Source: Rhipicephalus microplus (lineage: Eukaryota > Arthropoda > Arachnida > Ixodida > Ixodidae). From it: DNA of 64,000 nt. Shown piece after piece: positions 11,735 through 29,772 of this stretch (positions are counted from its first letter, which is position 1; each line of letters opens with the position of its first letter). The position numbers and the translations under genes were made by a program. The stretch spans positions 200,556,101-200,620,100 of the forward strand of contig NC_134701.1 in the NCBI RefSeq assembly GCF_043290135.1, given 5' to 3'. The notes beneath the pieces are model-generated. The model searched no databases. It worked only from the letters and a program-made list of their open reading frames with translations, and was not told where the DNA came from.

Positions 11735-12529
11735 ATGTCCTCTCCGCTAACGCAGCTGCGCAAGGGCCACTGGTTGCCACCGCGAGACCCGCGGACTGTG
11801 GATTGGAAGCTTGCCGGCAACGTGCCGTTCATCACGACAGTAATACTGTTTTACATCTACGTTGTCAAGTTCGTCGGGCCCCGCTTTATGAAGGGGAGGG
11901 AGCCTTTAAAATGTTTGCGGCCTGTCATCATGGTCCACAACGCGGCCATGATCGTAGTCAACGTGTACTTCTTGTTCGCAATCGGGTCCCGTACTCACTT
12001 CGGTGGCGGTGCCAGCTTCTTCTGTCAGGGGCTCGACCTAAGCGGCTCCACGACCAGCATCGAGGTAGCGGATCTGCTTTGGTGGTACCTAATGGTTCGC
12101 ATCATCGACTTTTTGGACACTGTGTTCTTCGTACTCCGCAAGAAGGACTCTCACGTTTCTGTGCTGCACGTCGGGCACCACGTCATGGTCGTCTTCACCG
12201 GCTGGTTCGGCCTGACCTACGGCCCTGATGGCCAGGCTGTGCTCATGGTTCACGTTAACACGTTTGTGCACGTCGTGATGTACACCTACTACTTCCTGAC
12301 ACTGCTGGGCCCCCGCTTCCAGCGCTACCTCTGGTGGAAGCGCTACTTGACTCAGCTGCAGATCGCCCAGTTCATTTTCATGCTGGTGCATGCACCCATA
12401 CCCCTGTTTGTCGACTGTGGCTATCCGCCGGCACAGGTGCTTGTCATCATGAGTCAAGTGGCCTTCTATTTTGTCATGTTTGTGCGCTTTTACATGCAGG
12501 CCTACAAGAAACGTGTGAAGGCTGTCTGA
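11735..12529 (+). CDS. ELOVL-family very-long-chain fatty-acid elongase (ELOVL1/7-like)
   Basis: The 264-residue product should be the condensing enzyme (3-ketoacyl-CoA synthase) of ER fatty-acid elongation, adding two carbons from malonyl-CoA to acyl-CoA. Family signatures are DPRT near residue 18, KFVGPRFMKGREP (45-57), IIDFLDTVFFVLRKK (123-137), the catalytic histidine box HVGHH (145-149), NTFVHVVMYTYYFL (175-188) and a WWKRYLTQLQIAQF segment (200-213). Multiple hydrophobic segments fit the usual seven-helix fold. The C-terminus (KKRVKAV) is lysine-rich, as in ER-retained elongases. Length is normal for the family. The start ATG sits in a reasonable context (gccagcATG) and directly precedes conserved sequence. 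There is no intron in the coding region. Substrate chain length cannot be told from sequence alone. Confidence 0.93.
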   Translation: MSSPLTQLRKGHWLPPRDPRTVDWKLAGNVPFITTVILFYIYVVKFVGPRFMKGREPLKCLRPVIMVHNAAMIVVNVYFLFAIGSRTHFGGGASFFCQGLDLSGSTTSIEVADLLWWYLMVRIIDFLDTVFFVLRKKDSHVSVLHVGHHVMVVFTGWFGLTYGPDGQAVLMVHVNTFVHVVMYTYYFLTLLGPRFQRYLWWKRYLTQLQIAQFIFMLVHAPIPLFVDCGYPPAQVLVIMSQVAFYFVMFVRFYMQAYKKRVKAV

Positions 12530-13358
12530 GTGACTTGTCAAGTTCTCACGCGCACGCTGTAACCGCTACCCCCACTACAGCTGCCTCCGTTCTTCTTTCA
12601 TTCCTTGAATTCATTTGTTTGTGCCGGTACCTTCCAGCATCGCTGTGTGCGTGTTGTATGTCTTTGTGAGCTCGGACAAGGGCTTGTGTGACGTTGCAAG
12701 AAACTCGACTGAAAGTGCCGTGATTCAAACCTCACATGAATATGTACTGATTGACAGGACATGCTTGACGTGCAAACTGTTAGCAGTTCCGAATCTAAGT
12801 AACGGAGGTTGACGTGGGACGCCCATGCTTCAAGATCAAAGACTTCTAATTGGACTGTTTCGTTGCTCGTTGAGCGTTGCGACTACCTGCAGTGAAATCA
12901 GTGGTGCAGCCAGTTTTTAATGATATGGGCTCACGAAAGACTATTCACACTTGCTTGGTTTGCCAAGGCTATAGAACAAGTGTATGTAAACAGCCTGAAA
13001 TTGGGGCTTCATGAGGTGCAACAAGGTTACGTTAGCAGTGTAATTCACTAAGCTGCCTACAGACGTGGGCCCCTTAGCGTAACAGTGTCAACAGCTGTCT
13101 AAAACACAAAACTGCGCAAACGACTAACATCATTAACAGCACAAGCTGCTGGAGCAAGGAAACATTGGGTGACGTGGTTGTTTACTCTCAGGGTGACTAG
13201 CAGTTTTTTTTTCGTCTTGCCATTTTGCTTTTTACAGTGTAAGGCCTTGATTTCGGACCCTGTGTCTAGATCAGTTCGATCACCTCGAAGGCTGCATTTG
13301 TGGTGCTGTGGTGTGATTGAACTGTTCAATTTTGCATAGAAAATGTTAGAACAATAAA
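12530..13358 (+). other. 3' untranslated region of the first elongase gene (inferred)
   Basis: About 0.83 kb of non-coding sequence lies between the elongase stop codon and a canonical AATAAA at 13,353-13,358. No competing gene or repeat was recognised, so the simplest reading is a single long 3' UTR. The true transcript end is not shown by the sequence. Confidence 0.5.
13353..13358 (+). promoter_or_regulatory. Candidate polyadenylation signal AATAAA
   Basis: First canonical hexamer in the sense strand downstream of the elongase stop codon. It is followed within 30 bp by a T/G-rich stretch (ggcttctactttgttcg). Placement is plausible but not proven. Confidence 0.5.
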
Positions 13359-13740
13359 TCGGCTTCTACTTTGTTCGTTACACATGCCTCATTTGCGAAT
13401 TGATTTGTTTACCATAGCTTTTAATCTCGTTGCTAAGGACCTGGCTGTCGTACGCTGTCATCGTACGCTGTCGTTGTCGTCGTTTAGTTTCGCTTGGTGT
13501 CACGCAGGCAAAACAATAGCAGAGGCACGGTCGCTGCACAGGCATGTATAGCAAGCGTGTGGGAAAGGCAAGTTGTTGGAGGGAAATGCACACATTGTTG
13601 TATTGGATGTCGTGTGAAAAAAAATCGCATTTCGTGAACTTGATTGGTCTCAGTGATTAATGATAGCGTTCGGGCAAGAAAAGACCAACTACTTATCTAT
13701 TGTTCTGTAGCTGATATGAAACGTCCAGGTAGAATACCAT

Positions 13741-14135
13741 TTAGTGATGCGTAAGTGCAATGTTATAAATCGCGTTGCTTCTTTTCCAAGAGCACTGTAT
13801 TGGGACAGGAGGAGGAGCATCGATGTGGCGTCCATAACAGCCCCGCAGAAGGCGCTTCCCGTTGCCATCGAAACGCAAGTTAGACATTGAATTTTCGCAG
13901 TCCAATTTGTTTTCATGGGTGCAGCCCTCGACTTCGGCTTTACATTTTGTCCTACAGAGGGCTTTATATCTACTAACACAAAGTTCAAAGAAGCCATTAT
14001 AGAAAGTGTTGGTTGTCCTTTTACAGTTATTGTGCACCATTGGTCGAACAACATCCAGTGGCCGTGGTAGAACACATTCGTATGGCTGAAAGGGTGGCTG
14101 TGTCCATGTACAAGTCATTCTTGGACATGGGCGCT
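13741..14135 (-). CDS. Unrecognised cysteine-rich ORF, possible secreted-protein exon or relic
   Basis: A minus-strand open frame reads through about eleven cysteines. These include CPRMTCTWTQPPF, ECVLPRP, NNCKRTTN, LCRTKCK, GCTHEN, LDCEN and GCYGRH. There is an ATG at 14,118, but the frame stays open upstream to a possible splice acceptor (ctatcctatatcag) near 14,136. Cysteine density suggests an extracellular disulfide-rich domain, and ticks encode many such salivary proteins, but I cannot assign a family. No signal peptide is visible in this exon. It could be a chance frame or a pseudogene. Confidence 0.25.
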
Positions 14136-14404
14136 GGCTGATATAGGATAGCTAGCTGATCAAGAGCTCTGAAAGCGGCCAAGGATGGCCACGGTTTCCC
14201 GTGCAAATCGCTGCCGACGAACTGCCTGGTTTAATTTGGCCACCATTGTCGTCTGAAGAAAGACGAATGCACAGTAGTCCTGCACTGTGACATCGCAAGT
14301 CCGTAAGCAAGAAGCAACGACTTCTGAACGCTGCTAAAAAAATTAGGCATCGTTCAACAAGTAAGCGGCGTATATGCGTATCATATGTCGCGTATCCGCC
14401 TTTC

Positions 14405-15180
14405 GCAACAGACAAATGAGGCAAAGAAGACTCTTCTGGATGCTGGTGGGCTCTCCGTGAAAGACCGGCCTTGCCTTTTGGTCGACACACTGAGGCAAGA
14501 CGTGCGCCTCAAGCTGTACTGGGTAGCCGTTGACGTTAACGAGGACTGAGTACGGTGCGCCTCCTGGAAGTACGATGAAGTCAGAGATATCATCAGTGAC
14601 AAATGGCAGAATGAGGACTTGGAAGGGGTCGCTACCTTTTCGGCTCTAACTGAGGAAGAACGGTAATCCTGACTGTAAATCAACCAGATGCATCTCGACA
14701 GTGGTACGACATTGGTTTTTGGGCCTGCGTTGCCTAAACACTATAGACAGAGTCGTCACAATCCCAGGACGCCCAGGTGCAATGGGCGCCACATGTTCGC
14801 ACGTCCGTGTAGCAAGCCGAGGGACAAATGTCGATCAGAGCCACATACCCATGAATAGCGAGGAAGCAGTGAAGGCAGCTAGTGGCATCCGAGGTATTCA
14901 TCACCAGAGAAAAAAGTTAAAAAAAAAGCCGATAGTTCGGAAACGGAAAGCAGGCACAGCATGCGGACATGCCGGAAAAGAGCGCCTGCTCGAAGGAGAC
15001 GCAGCGTCACAGCGGCGCCGGACACGGCAGCAGAAAGGGCAGTGTCCAGTTGCTGCCTCCCCCCCCCTCGCCAAAAAAGGGCTACCGAACGCTTGTGTTC
15101 GTTGCCACAATCGGGCCAGGCCCCGGAAACTCATCGCTAGTTTCCGTTTCAAGGAACATGCGTGCTCGTAGCGGTTGCCA
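14405..15180 (+). pseudogene. Decayed LINE ORF1 (gag-like, CCHC-type) remnant
   Basis: In one frame (codons starting at multiples of 3) the sequence reads VKDRPCLLVDTLRQDVRLKL, then Y-W-V-A-V-D, then KYDEVRDIISDKWQ. In-frame stops follow (14,664, 14,670, 14,676), then NQMHLDSGTTLVFGPALPK and NPRTPRCNGRHMFARPCSK. This follows the layout of tick LINE ORF1 proteins: an RRM-like V-D-P---VR-K-HWLP segment, an IPHQ--F-GG-ALVVVPGR segment, then zinc knuckles. Most knuckle cysteines are lost. A basic tail (KKLKKKPIVRKRK) follows in another frame. It is a fossil that is not expected to be translated. Confidence 0.5.
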
Positions 15181-18929
<3,749 letters not shown>

Positions 18930-19110
18930 CTTCACGCAGTTAGCAGTTGAAAATAACAACTTTATTAAAAACTCCGGCAAATTTTTGGCCTGGATCCAGG
19001 CCATTCTTGAAGAGGCCCGGAGACCCTTTCCTCTCGCGGGCTTGCCATATATACGGCCCACAGTTGATCCTGAAACTTGAAGCTGCGCAGCGCGGCCGGC
19101 CACCGTAACG
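18930..19110 (-). mobile_element. Possible LINE 3'-end fragment
   Basis: On the minus strand the segment ends in a TTTTTAATAAAGTTGTTATT phrase, like the 3' end of the LINE at 6,236-9,087 (AAATAAAGTTGTT). It is preceded by a short open reading (GLRASSRMAWIQAKNLPEF). No RT or RNase H is included and no target-site duplication was found. Confidence 0.35.
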
Positions 19111-19226
19111 CAGTTAGACAACTCAAAGTCGATCCAAATGTTCTTCTTTTAAAGAGAAAATATCAAGGAGTTGGAATTTTTTATGACACGAGTGGCGAAA
19201 TATTCCGAAATACGACGTAGGCATGC

Positions 19227-19414
19227 GATTGATTGATTTTATTGATTGATTGACTGGGTTTAACGTTCCAGAACCACCATCTGATTATGAGAGACGCTGT
19301 AGTGTAGGGTTCTGGAAATTTCCATCACCTAGGGTCCTTTAACTTGCACACAAATCTGAGCACATCGGCCTACAGCATTTTCGCCTCCACGGGAAAGGCA
19401 GCCGCCGCAGCCGT
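19227..19414 (-). mobile_element. Ruka-type SINE, 5'-truncated, with TSD
   Basis: The tail (tgattgattgattg on the plus strand) and body are present, but the tRNA head with its pol III promoter boxes is missing. The flanking repeats gtaggcatgc (19,217-19,226) and gtagccatgc (19,415-19,424) match at 9 of 10 positions, consistent with a target-site duplication. The copy therefore inserted already truncated. Confidence 0.8.
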
Positions 19415-19424
19415 GTAGCCATGC

Positions 19425-21116
<1,692 letters not shown>

Positions 21117-24100
21117 GCCGAGCAACAAAAATATTTTAGAATGAAGAAAAAGTGAAAAGTGTGTGATTTTTGGTTGCCAGCTGGTAAACAGTGTAATAAA
21201 AAACTATATATGCAAAAATAGTCAAAATGAAGAAAGTTCGAACTATTAGTTTTTTAGATAAATGACCCAGGAACAGTATAAAAAATAACAAATTTTGTAC
21301 ACAGTGTCTCTCTTCACATAGACAAAGAAAATCACAACCGAGGTGCTGCTCCATTGCGCGTGCCATTGCTCGTGTACGCGTACACTTTTTTCAGTAAATG
21401 TTTGCTGTATTGGGATAAGAGTATCCAGGTGTTCCAATATAGACGGGCACCCGTGATGTGAATAATCCTTGTATGAATGAGAGAGCCAATGAATTTCGCT
21501 ATTTCATCTAGCGTCACATCTCTTCATGAGCCACTTCACTCCGCATAGGTTGGCGTTCCAATGTATGCATCCAAGCATGTTTCTTTGAATTTTCGTGCAT
21601 ATCGTAATGAGAAAGGACAATATAGCAAGCAGTTTTGAAACGTTTCGAACTGCTTTGTAACCAGGGCCAAGATGTGCTCCGGGGGGAGCCTGGTCGTTAG
21701 GAGAAGCTCTGCAGCCGGCGCCAGCACACCGCACACCAGTAACCACGCACGCAACCGGAATATGTTGCTATAAGATTGTGCACAAAGGTCAGAAGCTACA
21801 CGCACTTGCGGTGGACGAGAAAACTTGAGGATGTAAACAAAACGACCCCATGAACGCCTGCGGATGTCTCAGGCTGGCACGAAACATGGTCGCCATGAAG
21901 TTTGAAACTGAGGTGCTGTCATCCTCGAACTCTAAGATTGTCCTCACTCAATTGAGGTGGGGTCGCAAGCCAGTTTCTAGTAGCGCATGTGTTTTGCAGC
22001 GCTGGTGCGCACTCATACGCGCGCGTGACGACGACGTCATAAGAGCGACTAGTGACACTAGATTCGAACCTATGTCTGATATGACGATTCAAACAAAACC
22101 AAAGACGCCGGAAACTGTCAGAGAAGGCCACCTCGGCACTTTAAACACGCGGTGGACCTTCGTAAATATTTTTTGTAGAACAAATTTTCTCTGACGCCTA
22201 GCAACAGCTCTTTATTGAAGAGCTGGCATAGATATCTGGCAATTATTACTACTCAACCATATCAAGTTGCGAACGTGACACTTTATTTCAATATTTGGCT
22301 GTCAAAGGTTCTTTTCATTACATATAACTTCGATGTAACTGTGGCATATTTACGAGGGGCATGTACTTCAGTCAAGTTTTCCAGCCTAGTAGTGCACTTT
22401 TCCAACAACACACGCACATTGGTTCGCGCAAAGGTCTGTGAAAGGTCTGTGAAAAATAACCATGTTGCCAAAACGGGCAAATTCAAATGGATTATGAAAG
22501 TTGAGCGGCTGGACTAACTACTAGAGTGTGCTTGGTGCACGAGAAACACATTTAACGCTCTAAAAATGGCGATCTAAAAGCGTCGATCACCGGGGCTCGA
22601 TTTGAATAGAGGTGGTAACGAAAGAGTTAAACGAAATGATGTATGTGGTATGAAACCGAATTTGACAGGAGTCACAGGTTCGCTGGATTTTTCGTCGGTT
22701 GAATCAACCCTGACCGGCTGACTGGGCGTGAACGATGGTGGCGTTGTGGCGTGCTGCACCATGTTTTCAGTATCATCGCGTTCTCATTAGCATGCATTTC
22801 ACCCAATCGGGGAAATCTAAGTACACCTCCATCAATCGTGACGAGGTTTATTGATGTAACGACGTCATAACGAGGTTTTAACGGGGGAGAACCGTGTACG
22901 GTAACACACGGCAAGGCTGGCAAAGGCGACACAGGCTCGGCCGCAGTCAGAACGCAGGCCTTTTGTCCTCTTTTACTGGCGCATGCTCATTGGTGCATCT
23001 GCTCCACTACAACAACAGCGAGTGTTTTTTTTATTGCGTAAGTTCGCCCGGCTGTATCAATACATATTTCACAAAATGAAGGCGACAGTCTGGGCCACAA
23101 AGGCTCAGATCGGGACACATACGCCAGCGCGAACTTACCCAGGCAATCTTCGACATTTTGTCAGTCTCTCGGCCTTGAGTTCTTTGCTTATACAAGGTTT
23201 TATATTCTTTAAAGATGTTTCTTTCTAATCATTCCGTAAATTCGGACATTTATTCTGACAAAAGAAGTGTTAGGAAGATAGGAAGTGTTTATTCTGAGAT
23301 ATGAAGATATGAAGTGGAAGTGCACGTACAGGAGAGCTGATATCTTTATCTCTTTTTAAATGATTTCTCTCCTTCTATCTCTCTTCCATTTCCATACAGA
23401 TATCTGTGCAGGTTGCTCGACTACAGCACTGGGAAATATGAGCCATTGAAATCTCGCTCCTGGGTTGATTGGGGATGAATGCGCCGGTATCATATGCATA
23501 AGCAGCCAAAACAACGTGTTCTTGGGCATACAGGCAAAATGTTTCACACGTTTTTAACGGAACCGGTTTGGTTTGTGTAAGTGGCCAGGTGTCGAGTTGC
23601 CATGGTGAATGAGCTGAAAACGAGGGCCATCGGTGCTGTCTAGATATTGTAGACACAAGCAGCGGTGTCGCAGACCTACAGGCAATAAAAATTATTATGG
23701 ACATTAGGACGTTTTGAAGCGCTTATGGTGAGTGTTGTGGACAGAGAAAAGTCAGATGAATTTGGCGCATGAATGATTGTTGTAAGTAGCTTGGTGATAA
23801 GTTATGAAGTGATCAAAGTACCTGTATAAATATCTTATTTTTAATTAGCAACTGCAAAAGTTTATGTAGTGAATTTCTCGTTCCAAGTTTTTGCCGTGGT
23901 TTTGCGTAAAATGTTCTCTAATCGTAATCTGTCGGATTTTTTGCATATTGTTCATGCATGTTCACTGCTTTTCGCGACTTACCACACGTGCAATGTTTGT
24001 ATAATTTGTGCGCTCTATACGGCCTGTGTGCCGAATTGATGAGGGAGCAGAAGCCTTTGTCAGGCAACATGACCTTTAGCTTCTGCTTCCTCCTGCTGTA

Positions 24101-26165
24101 CCCAGTGAAATCAACAATAATTCAGTAATTGAAGTTAGTCTCAACGTACTCCCGTCGTTCACCTCTGCTCTTCTTCATAACTTTTTAAGTATTTTTATTT
24201 TTAGCGCTTTGCATAATCATCAGCTCTCGCGGCACTCCACACTGAACCAAAGGTGATTTCTAATGGAAGGCGTGTCCCCGGAAAACTGCATTCCGTACCG
24301 AAACAATGCCTTCTGTGACCTCGGATTAGGAGGGAAACGCATTGTGTCCTCCGCTCACTTGATCGTCGCTCGTGCCGAAGGTTGCGCCGCAATATGCCGC
24401 AGGCATCTCATTGAGCAGACTGGTAAGGGCTAACATATCGCCTTTTTTTACGCCTTACCCTTGGAGCAGGACACAACGGTGCTAGTAATCGCGTCAACAT
24501 CCGTGGTAGGTCAACTGCAGCGAAGAGCGCACTGTGTGACGATCTACATCTAAGGTCGAATCAGATTAAATTGTACTGTTTGCTGTTGCTGTTGTTTACT
24601 TTAAAAGTAGATAAATATGTTGGTTGTTGTATAGGTCGAGTATATCGTGTAATCTCCAATGATAAATATTCTAAGAAATTCAGAATAAGGTATCATAAGT
24701 AAGGAGATACTGTTGATAAACTTGAAGGTCTGTGAGCAGTAGTCACGCTGGTGTGTTGTTAAACTATAGTGATTAACTGTGAACCCATCTTCACTTTGTT
24801 ATCAGTCAGTGTACTGATCTTTCACTCATGTTGTCTCGCAGTCGCGACGGTTAAGAAGGCTGCGGCAAGTCTGGGAAATGCAGGCACTCTTTGTTTGGGC
24901 GAACTTGTACCCGGAAAACGAAAACTCAAAATACAAGCGATACACGCTGTACGCTGATAGCGATGAAAATAGTCGTCGACTGCCGACTAATCTGGTGATC
25001 TGTGCAACGCGTCGTCCATGTTAAATCAGCCATTGACTCCTTCCAGCGTTATGACTGGTGCTTGCGTGAGCTCCCGAATAAACTTGACTATTCGCGTCCT
25101 GCGCATAACCTTAACAAAATGACCTCTGGCGAAACTTGTCAAACATCGCGGCGGCATGACCTACGTCGAGCGTTGCCAAACGTTTGTGCGGATGAAATCG
25201 GAATACGTCAAAACTAAACAATAAACACGCATTGCAATATGCAATCTATCCTATGAAACCCTCAGATTTGAGACATATTTATCCCTTGTGTATTTTAGAA
25301 ATATCTTTTTGTCAAGGTTTTCGAACGACCGCGCTTGGCAGGGCTGTCCGGGAACAGAGCAGACAGCGTCCCTCGCTGCTGAGAAGCACTATTCAAACGG
25401 GAATTCGTCGTACGCACGCGTACAGTGTCTGTGCGGAGAAGGCAGCGCCGGACGCACTGTATATTCTAGAAACTAAGTGTTTACCTGTCACGCAGGAGTA
25501 ACGAACTGTAAAGGAGTCTTTCCACGCAATTATATTAATGTACACAATATCTACATACGTGCATAACCAGGCGATATGGCTATTTGGCGTTGTACTGTTA
25601 AGCAGGAGGGTGCCGGTTCTGTTTTCGGCCACAGTTGCCGGATTTCAATAGGGGGTGAAATGAAAAGCCGTCCATACTTACATCTATGGGAAACCGTAAA
25701 GAGGATACTCGTAAAGAGTCACTCTATAACGAGGCAAAACAATCAAGTTACCACTGGGGCGACTCTAATCACGATATCATCGTAGCGACACGCAAAACTC
25801 CAGGATTTTGGAGCATCAGGTAGCATGAGAATGGGGCAATATGACCGCGAACTCAGTACATTAAATAAGAAGAGCGATGGGAGCAACACTGCTATCTCTG
25901 CCAATGTGAATTTCAAGAGGTCGCTGTTATCATTCGAAGGGGCACATAATTATGAATAACGTGTACATCACCTGCTCATTCTGAAAAAAAAGTAAAAAGA
26001 GGATAAATATATAAGAAAGTGACGAGTGAACAACATATGAAAAGGAAAGACAAAAAATACATTTATTAATGATGCTGATTCATAACAGATTCTTAAAATT
26101 TTGTGTCTCAGTGTCACGTAAAAGGCGTTGACGAATTACGACCTTGGCTACCGATGTACCTGCTC
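21117..26165. other. Unassigned non-coding stretch
   Basis: Five kilobases of AT-rich sequence without a recognisable coding domain or repeat copy shared with the rest of the window. Short frames (e.g. 21,850-22,194 +; 23,375-23,704 -) have no motif. An imperfect inverted pair (agcagaagc ... gcttctgct) lies near 24,045-24,090. Confidence 0.5.
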
Positions 26166-26180
26166 TAGTTTTACATACAG

Positions 26181-26323
26181 GCGGAAATGTCGAGGCCCGT
26201 GTGCTCAGATTTGGGTGCACGTTAAAGAACCCCAGGTGGTCAAAATTTCCGGAGCCCTCCACTACGGCGTCTCTCATAATCATATGGTGGTTTTGGGACG
26301 TTAAACCCCACAAATCAAATCAA
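26181..26323 (+). mobile_element. Ruka-type SINE, 5'-truncated, with perfect 15-bp TSD
   Basis: The element starts inside the body (gcggaaatgtcgaggcccg) and keeps the 3' half and an AAATCAAATCAA tail. The repeat tagttttacatacag occurs exactly at 26,166-26,180 and 26,324-26,338. The perfect duplication indicates a fairly recent insertion that lacked the tRNA promoter from the outset. Confidence 0.93.
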
Positions 26324-26338
26324 TAGTTTTACATACAG

Positions 26339-29300
26339 TTACTATCACGAAGGCTTTAGTAGTTGCTGAGTATTAGATTCCTTCGGTTTACACAATTTTG
26401 GCATTCTCTGTTGGTTAAACACGATCGCGATGTTTCTTTGTTAAAGTTAGTGCATATTTGAGTCACATAACTTGCTGTGGAAATGCCTTCCTTACTATTC
26501 GAAAAGTATACGAATACCAACAAATTCGAATTCGTATCTGATTCGGCTCTAAAATTCACTTATCGTAGACCCCCAGTTTGTCAACTTACATGCCGGTGCC
26601 CGAAAAGATAACAGGATGCGAGAAATTCGTTAGGTAAAATTTAAGCACAGATAAAACAAGCAGATAGACCCTGGAGCCGAGAGTAGTGGCACACGAACGT
26701 AAGCGATTAGAACACCGTTGACAGGCGCATGTCGCAAGGCGGTTATCGAGGAAAACATTTAGGAAAGGGTGTTTCTGTTTTACTACAACTTGAAACCTGG
26801 GTGAAGCATGCGGTGTTCTGTGAGAAAATTTTTTTTTTATGAGTGGTGCCGGGCTTGAAACCTGACATGTAGGTTTATATACTGCACTCGAAATGCAGCT
26901 TACGCTAGAGTGCTTCTTTCCCTTCTTTTTTCCCCCTACATGCCTGGTGTCAGTTCCCTATACGCCTTCTGAAGGAGGGTGTTTCTGCTCCACTATATAG
27001 CGTCATCTGCTACTTGTCGGGCTAACTGTTTTTTAAATTTTTGGGGGGGACCGGTGGAAAGTAGTGTAATTTACCAATTGCGGTGCATACGCGTTTTCGT
27101 GACGGACCGTGACAACACGACACAACGTGATGAGAGGAGAGACCGGCAACCTTAGTCACTGAGGTGCTTCGCACCTAATAGGGCACTCTTTGACGCCGGG
27201 GACCTACACGCCTCGACATAACCTAGGGTCAATGAACCAAACCGAATTTAAAGGTGAGAAAGTAGTTTTTTTTCTCGCGTTGGCTACCCTTTCCACGAGC
27301 TCTAAATCATCCTCGCCACTCATCTCTCCACAAAACGCTTGGAATGTCAGCACCGAGTGTTCAGCTGGCCAGGACTCTGCTCTTATTGACTTCGCGATGA
27401 TATATCTACGCTTGCGCAGTCGGAAACGCAGAAAACGGAGTGAATTTGGTTCATCGCGCATGAGAGGCATATACAAGACAATGTAGAGCGAGAATTCGTC
27501 TGCATGACAAATCAGGGTAAGAGACGATTCGCAACATGTATGACTCGTATATCGAGCAATCTAGAGCTTGTTTCATCCCGAGATCCCGTGAGCTGGCATC
27601 ACGCACTGTGCTGCAAAGACGGAAAACGCCAGGAGACACTATAGCGCAGACGTTATTTGTATTTTATGAGGATGTTGCGGGGCCCCTTAACGAACGCAGG
27701 CTATGAGCGTTTGAGTTCATTTGGTGGCGTCCAGCCCGTGTTGCAAGTTTTCCTTGTTTTCCCGTTTATTACAGCTTACAATAAAGAAAAAAGTGTCTTC
27801 TTTTCCATGTGACTTACTCCGCTTTTCATCACACAAAGTGTTCTTCTATTTCATGTATCTCTTGCTTATGAAACAACTGCTGTTGTTAGCAGCTTTCCTG
27901 CAAGACCGAAAATTTGTACAGTGAAGCTAGATCTTCTGATGCGAAACGAATGTCCACAGGGAGGTTATTCCTAGCGCACGTTACGTGCAGCAGAAATTCC
28001 CCAAACCACACTATACTCAGCGCTGGTTCGCTTGCGAAGCGGCGGAAATACGAATGCTGCTCAAATGACTTCTCAATATTGTGCTCGAAACACCAAGCGA
28101 TGCTTGCTGACGCAAATGGCGGCGACAAGATGCATGCTGCTAAAACGTAAAACTTTAAAGGAACACTGCAGAGAGGGGCTTTCTGCAGCTTCCTGTATAC
28201 ATTTATTAAAAATTCTGTGCCTTTCTATCTTTCGCCAAAATTTAGTGTTACATCTGTGAAGTGTGCTATACAGATGCTTGGCTGGTCGTCTGCGTCCGCG
28301 AAGTAGAATGGGCCTGTGGTAACACCAGTGCTAAACACTGGGGCTCTCCTTTTCAGTGTCACTGGTGAACCATCTCCACACAATGTAAGGAGAATGAATA
28401 AAAAATAGTACTGTAGTATGCCAGTTGAACATGTTAAAAAAAGCGCCGTAGGTCTCAGCTATTGAGTTTTGCCACAATTTCAGCACACCTTACTTACGAG
28501 GATGACATTTTGGTTGCACAACAAGTTTCAATACAATTTTGCAGACATTGTAGCCGTGTCTGTTTTCACATATCAGTAGCGTTAACAGGATTAGTTTATT
28601 AAGCGGTGAATTTCTACGCTTTTTTAGCAATGTGATATGCTTCGTGTACCAATTGATTGCCTTGTACATTGAATATTACAATATAGAAGTGCATTGTCAT
28701 TGATGCTCTATTGCCATTGAAGTTACCGTTTAGGCGCTTAGAACTCCCCCCCCCCCCCCCAAAAAAAAAAAACCCCGAAGGCCCAAGTAACACCAAAATT
28801 ACTTTATTTGGAACATAACATGACCAGTGATTCCAAAAAAAAACTCTCAACACCGTATAACAACACAAAAACGTGACAAACAAACCACTCTACTGAAGCG
28901 TCTTAATGAAGAAAACGTGCCACAAAGAAGACGTGCCAAAAAGGCAACCACCCATAACAGCCTCCCATAAATATCGTGGCATTAGGAACTGACTCAACAT
29001 TACTGTGTACAACTTATCGATAATATATCCTGTACTACCATCATTGTTAAATCGATTCTCGCCGAAGTGAGGACTACGCCTTACGTTTACACGCGATAAT
29101 GGTGTTTCACAAAAGCATTGCGACTTGCGCAGGCGGCAATGTTCGTATCTGATAGTCCTCGAAAAGGCTCGTTTAGCAACGTTTCGAAGGTAGACGTTAT
29201 AGACTAGATGCGTTCTGGTAAACGAATCGCACGAAACTGTAGTCAATTCAATTCCGGACGTTCGGCCTTCAACTGTATTTCACGGTAACTCGATACAAGA

Positions 29301-29507
29301 TGAAGATGACGACCTTTTCCAAACGCCACCATATGCAATGTGCACGTACTATGAAACCTCAGCAGCGGCAGCTTTCGCGATGGTATACTGCACACCGTCC
29401 AGTTATCACAATGGGCAGCCGCGCGCACCCTTTTCGGCAGCTCTGCACATACATATGTGTGTCTGTTCATGGTGATAAATGGACGGCACGCCGTATAAAC
29501 ATCGCGA
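26339..29507. other. Unassigned non-coding stretch
   Basis: No gene was recognised. 28,747-28,772 is a C14 run directly followed by A-rich sequence. Frames 27,190-27,486 (+) and 28,890-29,246 (-) show no domain. Confidence 0.5.
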
Positions 29508-29520
29508 CGGCTTGGGGCTG

Positions 29521-29757
29521 TTGATTGATATGTGGGGTTTAACATCCCAAAACCACCATATGATTGCGAGAGACGCCGTAGTGGAGAGCTTCGGAAATTT
29601 CGACCACCTAGGGTTCTTTAACGTGCACCCGAATCTGAGTACACGGACCTACAACGTTTCCGCCTCCATCGAAAATGCAGCCGCTGTAGCCGGGATTCGA
29701 ACCCGCGACTTGCGGTCAGCAGCCGAGTACCTTAGCCACTAGACCACCGCGGCGGGG
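29521..29757 (-). mobile_element. Ruka-type SINE, full length, with TSD
   Basis: The minus-strand head contains the gccccgccgcggtggtctag phrase and a box B ggttcgaatcccgg. The tail on the plus strand is tgttgattgat. Flanks cggcttggggctgtt (29,508-29,522) and cggcttgaggctgtt (29,758-29,772) differ at one base, a clear target-site duplication. Confidence 0.9.
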
Positions 29758-29772
29758 CGGCTTGAGGCTGTT

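Noticed and set aside
11704..12669. Overlapping frames 11,704-12,228 (+), 12,089-12,541 (-) and 12,334-12,669 (+)
   Set aside because: Shadow frames of the elongase coding region; only the 11,735 frame carries ELOVL motifs.
24030..24110. Imperfect inverted repeat agcagaagc ... gcttctgct as a regulatory hairpin
   Set aside because: Arms are short with a long loop and mismatches; not distinguishable from chance.
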